Shown here piece by piece: positions 56,624 through 64,000 of a DNA stretch of 64,000 nt; position 1 is the first letter of the stretch, and each line of letters opens with the position of its first letter. A program made the position numbers and the translations under genes. Origin of the DNA: Clostridia bacterium (GTDB lineage: Bacteria; Bacillota; Clostridia; Acetivibrionales; DSM-2933); NCBI GenBank assembly GCA_026416815.1, contig JAOAEJ010000013.1, forward strand, positions 1-64,000, written 5' to 3'. Below the pieces are notes generated by a model. It made no database searches and was not told the origin of the DNA. It saw only the letters and a program-made list of their open reading frames with translations.

Positions 56624-57394
56624 ATGAAATTGAATAGTGTTATAAAGCTGTCAGTAGTAAATAGTATTGGTTATGTATGCATGGAAGACCGGGAGTATAG
56701 AAACACGTTTTCGCTTCAATTCGTATCAGGATTGAAAGAAACTTTTGCCTATATTGCGCAAAACCCTCAAATCAAGGTTGTTATTATCCACGGATATGAT
56801 AATTATTTTAGCTGTGGAGGAACAAAGGAAGAGTTAATAGGCCTATATGAAGGTGTAGGAAAAACCGGTGCTGAAAAGGTTCAGTTTGATGATTTGAAAT
56901 TCCATGATTTACTATTAAAATGTGAAGTTCCTGTAATTGCGGCCATGCAGGGCCATGCGATAGGCGGAGGCCTGGCATTTGGCTCGTTTGCCGACATTAT
57001 CGTGCTTGCAGAAGAGGCAATTTATAATGCGGTATTTATGAAATATGGGTTTACTCCAGGAATGGGAGCTACTTATATGATACCGAAGAAATTCGGCACA
57101 CTTTTAGGGCATGAGATGTTATATACTGCAAAGAATTACTATGGAAGAGAACTTAAGGAGAGAGGCGCTCCGGCTAAAATTGTAAGCAAGAGGGATGTAA
57201 TATCGGCTGCAGAAGAAATTGCTGAAGAGTTGATTGACAAACCTATCGGATCATTAAAGCTGCTGAAGAAGCATTTAACGCAAGAAATATATAGGGAGCT
57301 GCCTCTATATATAGAAAAAGAGCTACATATGCATGAAATTAGTTTTGCCCAGGCAGAGGTAAGGGAAAGAATAGAATCAAAGTTCGGCAAATAG
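56624..57394 (+). CDS. pksI: Enoyl-CoA hydratase-family decarboxylase (ECH2), PksI-like
   Basis: A crotonase-fold protein of about 256 residues. The oxyanion-hole segments YFSCGGTKEE and AMQGHAIGGGLAFG and the motif MKYGFTPGMGATYM are typical of ECH2 enzymes of HCS cassettes, which decarboxylate the dehydrated branch to leave a beta-methyl (or methylene) olefin. The partner ECH1 dehydratase that normally precedes it is absent here. An in-frame ATG at 56597 lies within HCS. ATG 56624 or TTG 56630, just behind AAGAGGTGG (56615-56623), is more likely. Confidence 0.88.
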   Translation: MKLNSVIKLSVVNSIGYVCMEDREYRNTFSLQFVSGLKETFAYIAQNPQIKVVIIHGYDNYFSCGGTKEELIGLYEGVGKTGAEKVQFDDLKFHDLLLKCEVPVIAAMQGHAIGGGLAFGSFADIIVLAEEAIYNAVFMKYGFTPGMGATYMIPKKFGTLLGHEMLYTAKNYYGRELKERGAPAKIVSKRDVISAAEEIAEELIDKPIGSLKLLKKHLTQEIYRELPLYIEKELHMHEISFAQAEVRERIESKFGK

Positions 57395-57414
57395 CCAGTA
57401 AAGGGGGGGAGTCG

Positions 57415-58248
57415 ATGGATAATATCTCTTGTTCATATAAAGTCGATAGCATAGGAAAAGTAAGAGAAGTTGAGATAAATAGGTTAAAAGGGCAGGTTGA
57501 GTTATTCTGGGAAAAGGAGTACAAGCATTATCAGGAGTTTGGCTTGAAGGACGGAATGACCATCCTTGAAATTGGAAGCGGTCCGGGTTTTTTAACGGAA
57601 AAGCTTTTAGAGGCACTGCCAAACAGCTTTGTATATGGGGTTGAAATTGATCCGGGACTGGTTGAGTATTCTGATAGATATCTAAAGGAGAAGGGCCATG
57701 ATCGATTTAAAATATATAACGGATCGGCGACTGACCTTGGAAATATTGTTCAGGATTGTGACTTTGCAATAACAAGGCTGGTATTAGAGCATTTACCCGA
57801 CCCATTGAAGGCTGTAAAAGAAATATACCGTTCAATCAAACCAAAAGGAAAAGCTGTATTTATTGATAATGACTTTGAGATGCATTTAATGACTTATCCA
57901 GTCGTAAGCAAGCTTAGAGAGCTATATGATGCCTATTGTACAGCCCGCTTGAATGAAAATGGAAACCCTAAACTGGGGCGTGAACTTCCTATCTTACTTG
58001 AAAAGGCAGGATTTATAAATATAGATTTTGAGGCTATATGTGTACACAGTGCTATAAAAGGAAAAGAAAGCTTTCAAAATTCCGAGGGAATCGGAATTCC
58101 CTCAAAGCTGGTTGAGGACGGTTATTTAAAAAGTAAAACTCTTGCTGAAATATCCGTTGGATGGAGGCAGATGATAAAATCAGAGGAGTCTGCTATTATC
58201 CGCCAATTATATCTTGCTGTAGGAGAAAGGAGGGAAAATGATGAATAG
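57415..58248 (+). CDS. Class I SAM-dependent methyltransferase
   Basis: A free-standing methyltransferase of 277 residues. The SAM-binding motif I LEIGSGPGF lies at 51-59, followed by an acidic motif (GVEIDPGLVEYSD) and a later FIDNDFEM segment. It could C- or O-methylate an ACP-bound intermediate or the final product; the target atom cannot be told. It is embedded in the region B operon, starting 20 nt after ECH2 behind GGGGGGGAG and overlapping the next PKS gene by 11 bases. Confidence 0.85.
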   Translation: MDNISCSYKVDSIGKVREVEINRLKGQVELFWEKEYKHYQEFGLKDGMTILEIGSGPGFLTEKLLEALPNSFVYGVEIDPGLVEYSDRYLKEKGHDRFKIYNGSATDLGNIVQDCDFAITRLVLEHLPDPLKAVKEIYRSIKPKGKAVFIDNDFEMHLMTYPVVSKLRELYDAYCTARLNENGNPKLGRELPILLEKAGFINIDFEAICVHSAIKGKESFQNSEGIGIPSKLVEDGYLKSKTLAEISVGWRQMIKSEESAIIRQLYLAVGERRENDE

Positions 58249-61200
58249 CCCGACTAGCTTGAATGACCTTGTAAAAGTAAAACTGACTGAAATAATTGGT
58301 GAATTACTGCCCGATAGACTTAAGGAAATTGACTTAAAGAGAAACTTTGTAGACATGGGAATAAACTCCGTATTATCTGTAGATTTGATAGAGTGTTGTA
58401 ATGAGCGTATGGGAATTAACCTTGGAGTAGAAGCAATATTTGACTATCCTGAACCGACAGGGTTTATTGATTATATATGCAGTACATACAAAGATGAGTT
58501 GTATACAAAACTTGCTGAGCAAGGTATAACCGAAACTAATGAAGTTGAGACGATAATAAAAGAAACTTTGTTGGGGATTCTGGGGGAAGCATTGCCAGGC
58601 TTCAACGGTGAGACGGATTTAAATAGGAACTTTGTAGATCTAGGCGTGAACTCGGTTTTATCTGTTGATATAATTGAGAGATTTAGTAAGTGCATGAATA
58701 TGGAGGTTGGAGTAGAAACTGTATTTGACTACCCTGACCCAGCGAAATTTATAGAATATGTTTGTAGTATATACCCAAAGAGTGTAGATGATGTAGGTTT
58801 TCAGTGTGCCTCCATTGGTGAATCAAACAATATGGAGCACGTATATGAAGATGAGCTACCGGAGAAAGCCCATAAAGAGCTGCATGAAGAAAGATGCAAG
58901 TCAAAGCAGGAGGAAATGGATACAGTCTGTGGAATTGATATTGCAATAACAGGTATTGCAGGTAGGTTTGCGGGTTCGAATAGTGTTCAGGAATATTGGG
59001 AGCACTTAAAGAACGGAGACTGCTGTATTACAGAAATTCAACGGCCTAGGTGGGATTTATCTGAGTTTTACAATCCTGACCCTGACGAAAAGAATAAATC
59101 AATAAGTAAATGGGGAGGTCTGCTTAACGATGTTGAGTCGTTTGATGCAGGCTTCTTTAATATATCTCCATTGGGGGCAATAATGATGGACCCCCAGCAA
59201 AGGGTTTTTCTTGAAGAGGCATACCACGCACTCGAAGACGGCGGATATTCGGCTGGTGAGCTGGCAGGAAGGAAAGTAGGCGTTTTTGTAGGTACAAGGG
59301 TATCAGACTATCTGGGAGGTGTTATAAAAAACGATGATCTTAACTCACAAGCATTCTTGGGAAACGATATTTCTATACTTGCTGCAAGGATATCCTATTT
59401 TCTGGATCTTAAAGGCCCTTGTCTTACCATAGATACTGCTTGTTCAGCCTCACTGGTAGCAATTCATACCGCATGTCAGAGCATTTACCGCAAAGAATCG
59501 GATATGGCGGTTGCGGGAGGTGTTTTCCTGCTCCCTACGCCGAATTTTTATGTAATGGCCTCAAAAACCAATATGTTGTCTCCTGATGGAAGCTGCAAGA
59601 CCTTTGATGATGGTGCCAACGGAATTGTTCCGGGTGAAGGAGTTGGTATAGTTGTATTAAAGTCATTGAAGGATGCGCTGCGGGACGGTGACCAGATTTA
59701 TGGAGTCATAAAGTCTTCTGCTGTTAATCAGGATGGTCATACACAAGGAATCACTGCACCAAGCTCCATATCTCAGACGGATCTTGTCACCGAAGCATTG
59801 AATAAAGCAGGGATTAATCCCGAGACAATTTCATATATTGAGACTCACGGGACAGGAACAAAACTTGGAGATCCAATTGAATTTAAAGCTCTGCATAGAG
59901 CTTTTGAATATAGTACCGATAGAAAACAGTTCTGTGCAATAGGCTCACATAAGCCTAATATAGGGCACACTATAACTGCAGCAGGGGTAGCGGGCCTGAT
60001 AAAAGTAGCTTTTGCCCTTAAAAATAGGCTTATTCCACCCACTATAGGGGTTAAGGAAATAAACCAACATATAGATATTGAAAACAGCCCATTTTATGTA
60101 AATACTGAGGCTGTTAACTGGAAAACTGAAAAAGGAATACCCAGAAGGGCTGGTATAAGCTCTTTTGGCTTTAGCGGCACAAACTGCCATCTTATAGTTG
60201 AGGAGGCTCCGGAAATAAAGTCGGAGGAAACTGACTCAAAGCCCAATTACCTAATGTTGTTTTCTGCTAAAACTAATGAATCCCTTGCTATGTGGCTTAA
60301 GGAATTCCATAGCTGGTTGAATTGCGTAGAGAATAAATGCTTTATAGGAGATATAGCATATACACTTTGGAGAAGGGCAAGTCTGTTTGATGTAAGGGCT
60401 GCTTTAATTGTTAGCAGTTATGAGGATTTGAAAAGGAAAATTCGGGAAATAATTGAGCTTGGATTTACTGAATATTATTTTTCCAATGCCGAGGGCAAAG
60501 GGCAAGATGAACTCACGGCAGCTGTAAATATATCTGATTGCATAAATTCCTTGCATAGTGCAGGGTATCCGGATTATAGGCGTATCTTAAACCAGTTGGG
60601 GCAGTATTATATTTTAGGAAACAAGTTAGATGGTCTCTATAAAAATAGTTCATACCGGGTGGTTTCCATTCCTAGCTATTGTTTTAAGAGGTCCAAGTAC
60701 TGGTATGTATCCAAAACGAGGCCTCAGGGGGAGGGCATACAAGAGGTACGGCAAAATATTATTGAGATTCAAAACAACACTACGGGTAAAATTGCACTAA
60801 AGGCTCTGGCAGCAAAAAAACCTGGAGATGCTCTCAAATCACACACAGTACTTAGCCTACCGACTGTTACAAAGGAAAAAATCCTTGATAATACTTCCCG
60901 GTCACCGGAACTACAGCATATTAATCAAAACGATATTCAAAAACGTCTGAAATCAATAGTTTCAGATGTGCTATGTTTACAAGGTGATTCTATTGATGAA
61001 TTAAAAAGCTTTAACGATCTAGGTGTAGACTCCATATTAGGAGTTGAAATAGTAAAACAGATAAATAAAGCATTTTCTCTTAATATAAGGGTTTCAAAGC
61101 TATATGATTATACCAATATATCAGGTCTTGGAGGGTATATCCTAGGACTTTTGAGCCAAAGTAACACATTGTCCGACACAATGAAGAGAAAATCTACTAT

Positions 61201-64000
61201 AAAGGAATGGGGCGAAGATATATTTGAAGGCCCCTCGGCAAAACAACAAGCAGAGACATTGAAATTGGTACCTGTAAGTAAGGAAATTGCAGATATGATA
61301 AGTCAGTGTATTGCTGATGTTTTGTTTATGGATTCCGCTGATATTGATGAGAATAAATCCTTTGTGGATATAGGTATAGATTCGATTTTAGGAGTAGAGA
61401 TTGTTAAGAACCTTAATCGCAAACTAAAGGTAAATATGCGCGCAACAAAGCTATATGATTATGCCAATGTCAATGAATTGGCAAAATACCTTCAATTGCT
61501 TTGCGGTACTGAAGGTATCAGTATAAAGCAAGAAACTGCTGCAGCTGGTATACCAAGTGAAATCAATATACCGGCTATAAAAAATAGCAGTAATGCTTGT
61601 ATGATTCAAAATGAAAGGGAGCTTTCACGGGTGCAGTTGCCGCAGGGCAAGTACCGAGGGATAGTTATAGATACTGTTGGAGGGTGTAATTTATCACCGG
61701 TTGATGTTATGGAACCGGGAGAAAATGAAGTGAGAATTTCGGTGGTTGCATCCGGTATAAACTTTGCTGATTCCATGTGCATAAAGGGCTTATACCCTAC
61801 AATGCCTGAGTACCCATTTACTCCAGGTTTTGAAGTGGCAGGAATTGTAGAAAAAGTCGGAAAAGGAGTTATCGGATTTAAACCGGGGGACCATGTGGTT
61901 GCTTTAACAGGCTGGAATCTGGGAGGACATGCCGAAATGGTAGTTGTGCCTGAGATTCTTGTCAAAAGAAAGCCGGAAAATTTGTCTTTTGATGAAGCGG
62001 CATCGCTGCCAGTGGCTTTTGCTACGGCATATCATGCGCTGTATAACGTTGGGGAAATAAAGAGTGGTATGCACGTATTGATACAGTCGGCTGCTGGGGG
62101 CGTTGGTGCCATGGCTGTACAGCTTGCCAAATATGCTGGAGCTACAGTTTACGGTACTACTGGCAGCGAAGATAAAATCAGTTTTTTAAAGTCAATAGGT
62201 GTTGACTATTGTATTAGCACATCAAAAGAGGATTTTGAACAAAAGGTTAAACAATTAACATATGGCCGAGGGGTGGATATAGTACTCAATTCCCTTGGAG
62301 GAGAAGCAATACAGAAGGGGATTGAATGTGTAGCACCAAATGGAAGGTATATTGAACTTGCAGTAGCTGCTCTAAAAGCAGTCTCATTAATAGATTTATC
62401 AAGTATGGTATTCAATAAAGCCTTCTATGGCGTCGATTTGCGTAAGCTGATTTCAGCTTGTCCGGAAATACTGAGTCCTACTTTGTCTACTATGGTTGAA
62501 ATGGCAGAGATGGGGATTATTAAGCCGAACCTGTATCGTGTGTTTCCTTTTGAAGAATTTGGGGCAGCGGTAGGTTGCCTTGAGAAAAGAAAAAATACAG
62601 GCAAATTGGTTTTAGCGATTAGTAAACAGGAGAATATCGTTAATAAAGTTTATCAGCAACATGAAGTTAATAAGGATATTGCCATAATAGGTATGGCATG
62701 CCGCTTTGCAAAATCCCCTGATGTGGAAAAATTTTGGGATAATCTTTGCAGCGGGCGTGATTGTGTAACAGAAGTTTCTCCGTCTCGCTGGGATTCTGGC
62801 AAATACTTTGATGAGGACATTAAAGCACCCGGCAAAACCTACAGCAAATGGGGAGGATTTATTAACTCAATAGATACCTTCGATCCTCTGTTTTTTAATA
62901 TTTCACCACTTGAAGCCGAGATGATGGACCCACAACAAAGGCTGTTTTTGGAAGAGGCATGGAAGGCTATAGAAAATTCCGGCTATTCCCCTAAAGAATT
63001 GAATGAAGTAAAATGTGGCGTTTATGTAGGTGTAGCCCCTGGAGATTACTCTCAAGCCTTGCATGATATGGGCAGAGGTGGAAGTGCTCAGTATCTATTG
63101 GGCTCAAGTAACTCTATTCTAGCTGCGAGGATAGCTTATCTACTTAATCTGACTGGACCCAGTATGGCTATTGATACAGCATGCTCGTCTTCTCTTGTTG
63201 CAATACATGAGGCATGCCAGAGTCTGAGAGCAAATGAATGTGAAATGGCAATAGCCGGTGGAATATCCATCTTGTCAACCCCGGATATGCACATTATGAC
63301 CAGTAAGGCGGGTATGCTTTCCAAAGAAGGCAAGTGTAAAACCTTTGATAATAATGCAGATGGGTTTGTACCTGCAGATGGCGTCGGAGTGGTCATACTT
63401 AAGCCTCTAGACAAAGCTGTTGCAGATGGAGATACCATATATGCAGTTATAAAGGGGTCGGGCATAAATCAGGATGGCAAAACAAATGGTATTACTGCCC
63501 CCAGTGTCAAATCCCAAAAGGCTTTGGAAGAGTTTGTATATAGTAAGTATAATATCAACCCTGAAGACTTGGGCTATGTGGAAGCTCACGGTACAGGGAC
63601 CAAGCTGGGAGACCCTATAGAGGTTGAAGCTCTGACCGATGCGTTTTCCCGTTTTACGAGAAATAAACAGTATTGTGCCATTGGCTCGGTGAAAACTAAT
63701 GTAGGACATGCACTTGCTGCCGCGGGTGCCGCCAGTATTATAAAAACGGTTCTGTGTCTCAAAAATAAAATGCTTGTGCCGTCTATACATTTTAAAACCC
63801 AAAATGAGCACATAAATTTTGAAGAAACCCCTTTCTATGTTAATACCGAGTTAAAGAAGTGGGAGAGTTTAATGGAAAAGCCGCGTATGGCAGCTATAAG
63901 CTCGTTTGGATTTAGTGGAACAAACTGCCATATTGTACTTCAGGAAATGCCTGATGGCAAATACAAATCACATGATATTCAGCAAGAATCGGTATATCTT
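58238..64000 (+). CDS. Large trans-AT PKS, ACP-ACP-KS-ACP-ACP-ER-KS..., partial at the window end
   Basis: An open frame of at least 1921 codons that runs off the window. I checked the frame at several motifs and found no stop. Two N-terminal ACPs (Ser44 in GINSV, Ser139 in GVNSV) form a probable loading or branching site. KS1 (about 230-640) has DTACSA with Cys402, ETHGTGT and NIGH. A second ACP pair follows (Ser932, Ser1049, both DSILGVE). Then comes an in-line MDR-type enoylreductase (about 1128-1461; SAAGGVGAMAVQLA, VLNSLGG). KS2 starts near 1475, with Cys1649 in DTACSSS, EAHGTGT and NVGH. No AT is present. The adjacent HCS cassette and the ER beside a doubled ACP suggest beta-branching followed by enoyl reduction. 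ATG 58238 follows GGAGAAAGGAGGG and overlaps the methyltransferase stop. Confidence 0.93.
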   Translation, partial: MMNSPTSLNDLVKVKLTEIIGELLPDRLKEIDLKRNFVDMGINSVLSVDLIECCNERMGINLGVEAIFDYPEPTGFIDYICSTYKDELYTKLAEQGITETNEVETIIKETLLGILGEALPGFNGETDLNRNFVDLGVNSVLSVDIIERFSKCMNMEVGVETVFDYPDPAKFIEYVCSIYPKSVDDVGFQCASIGESNNMEHVYEDELPEKAHKELHEERCKSKQEEMDTVCGIDIAITGIAGRFAGSNSVQEYWEHLKNGDCCITEIQRPRWDLSEFYNPDPDEKNKSISKWGGLLNDVESFDAGFFNISPLGAIMMDPQQRVFLEEAYHALEDGGYSAGELAGRKVGVFVGTRVSDYLGGVIKNDDLNSQAFLGNDISILAARISYFLDLKGPCLTIDTACSASLVAIHTACQSIYRKESDMAVAGGVFLLPTPNFYVMASKTNMLSPDGSCKTFDDGANGIVPGEGVGIVVLKSLKDALRDGDQIYGVIKSSAVNQDGHTQGITAPSSISQTDLVTEALNKAGINPETISYIETHGTGTKLGDPIEFKALHRAFEYSTDRKQFCAIGSHKPNIGHTITAAGVAGLIKVAFALKNRLIPPTIGVKEINQHIDIENSPFYVNTEAVNWKTEKGIPRRAGISSFGFSGTNCHLIVEEAPEIKSEETDSKPNYLMLFSAKTNESLAMWLKEFHSWLNCVENKCFIGDIAYTLWRRASLFDVRAALIVSSYEDLKRKIREIIELGFTEYYFSNAEGKGQDELTAAVNISDCINSLHSAGYPDYRRILNQLGQYYILGNKLDGLYKNSSYRVVSIPSYCFKRSKYWYVSKTRPQGEGIQEVRQNIIEIQNNTTGKIALKALAAKKPGDALKSHTVLSLPTVTKEKILDNTSRSPELQHINQNDIQKRLKSIVSDVLCLQGDSIDELKSFNDLGVDSILGVEIVKQINKAFSLNIRVSKLYDYTNISGLGGYILGLLSQSNTLSDTMKRKSTIKEWGEDIFEGPSAKQQAETLKLVPVSKEIADMISQCIADVLFMDSADIDENKSFVDIGIDSILGVEIVKNLNRKLKVNMRATKLYDYANVNELAKYLQLLCGTEGISIKQETAAAGIPSEINIPAIKNSSNACMIQNERELSRVQLPQGKYRGIVIDTVGGCNLSPVDVMEPGENEVRISVVASGINFADSMCIKGLYPTMPEYPFTPGFEVAGIVEKVGKGVIGFKPGDHVVALTGWNLGGHAEMVVVPEILVKRKPENLSFDEAASLPVAFATAYHALYNVGEIKSGMHVLIQSAAGGVGAMAVQLAKYAGATVYGTTGSEDKISFLKSIGVDYCISTSKEDFEQKVKQLTYGRGVDIVLNSLGGEAIQKGIECVAPNGRYIELAVAALKAVSLIDLSSMVFNKAFYGVDLRKLISACPEILSPTLSTMVEMAEMGIIKPNLYRVFPFEEFGAAVGCLEKRKNTGKLVLAISKQENIVNKVYQQHEVNKDIAIIGMACRFAKSPDVEKFWDNLCSGRDCVTEVSPSRWDSGKYFDEDIKAPGKTYSKWGGFINSIDTFDPLFFNISPLEAEMMDPQQRLFLEEAWKAIENSGYSPKELNEVKCGVYVGVAPGDYSQALHDMGRGGSAQYLLGSSNSILAARIAYLLNLTGPSMAIDTACSSSLVAIHEACQSLRANECEMAIAGGISILSTPDMHIMTSKAGMLSKEGKCKTFDNNADGFVPADGVGVVILKPLDKAVADGDTIYAVIKGSGINQDGKTNGITAPSVKSQKALEEFVYSKYNINPEDLGYVEAHGTGTKLGDPIEVEALTDAFSRFTRNKQYCAIGSVKTNVGHALAAAGAASIIKTVLCLKNKMLVPSIHFKTQNEHINFEETPFYVNTELKKWESLMEKPRMAAISSFGFSGTNCHIVLQEMPDGKYKSHDIQQESVYL

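Noticed and set aside
1..64000. CRISPR arrays, tRNA or rRNA genes, insertion-sequence transposases
   Set aside because: No regular repeat-spacer pattern, cloverleaf, rRNA signature or transposase frame was seen on either strand.

Overview
The window is AT-rich. Most genes have strong AGGAGG-like ribosome binding sites, ATG/GTG/TTG starts are mixed, and AGA/AGG/ATA codons are heavily used. With a LoaP-type NusG paralogue and pksB/pksE/pksG-like enzymes, this points to a low-GC Firmicute, most likely an anaerobic Clostridia member (inference; no 16S or species-diagnostic gene is present). Nearly the whole window is specialised-metabolite biosynthesis of the trans-acyltransferase (trans-AT) type.

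Region A (580-43627, all + strand) is a hybrid NRPS/PKS assembly line. An NRPS (A-PCP-C-A-PCP plus a half condensation domain) is followed by a free-standing AT. Then come five separate one-module PKS genes, each KS-DH-KR-ACP with no AT, and finally a 2600-residue NRPS (C-A-PCP-C-A-PCP-C). A heterodimeric ABC exporter pair and a GNAT acetyltransferase sit between PKS genes four and five. The second A domain of the first NRPS carries a glycine-like pocket code; both A domains of the last NRPS carry the serine code known from EntF. A colinear reading gives amino acid-Gly, then up to five conjugated double bonds, then Ser-Ser. The PKS proteins and the last NRPS appear to be ordered by small helical docking segments at their termini. 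The line ends in a bare C domain with no thioesterase. Directly downstream lies the wreck of another glycine-type module, carrying a 65-bp perfect copy of the N-terminal linker of the last NRPS.

The middle (43628-48608) is regulatory. It holds a LuxR/NarL-type two-component system with a 7TM sensor kinase, a compact structured RNA resembling part of a group II intron followed by a terminator hairpin, a long perfect inverted repeat, and a minus-strand loaP gene encoding a processive antitermination factor. Opposite loaP a sigma-A-like promoter starts a leader of about 350 nt with tandem hairpins.

Region B (48609-64000 and beyond, + strand) is a second trans-AT PKS operon. It encodes an Sfp-type phosphopantetheinyl transferase, a PksB-like metallo-hydrolase, a fused acylhydrolase-AT-enoylreductase, and a beta-branching cassette (donor ACP, decarboxylative KS with Cys replaced by Ser, HMG-CoA-synthase-like HCS, ECH2). 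A methyltransferase and a giant PKS, ACP-ACP-KS-ACP-ACP-ER-KS..., follow; the PKS runs off the window end. The PPTase and AT of region B could serve both lines. The main novelties are the amino acid-Gly/polyene/Ser-Ser architecture with its truncated terminus and relic module, and the LoaP-associated hairpin-rich control region between two assembly lines.
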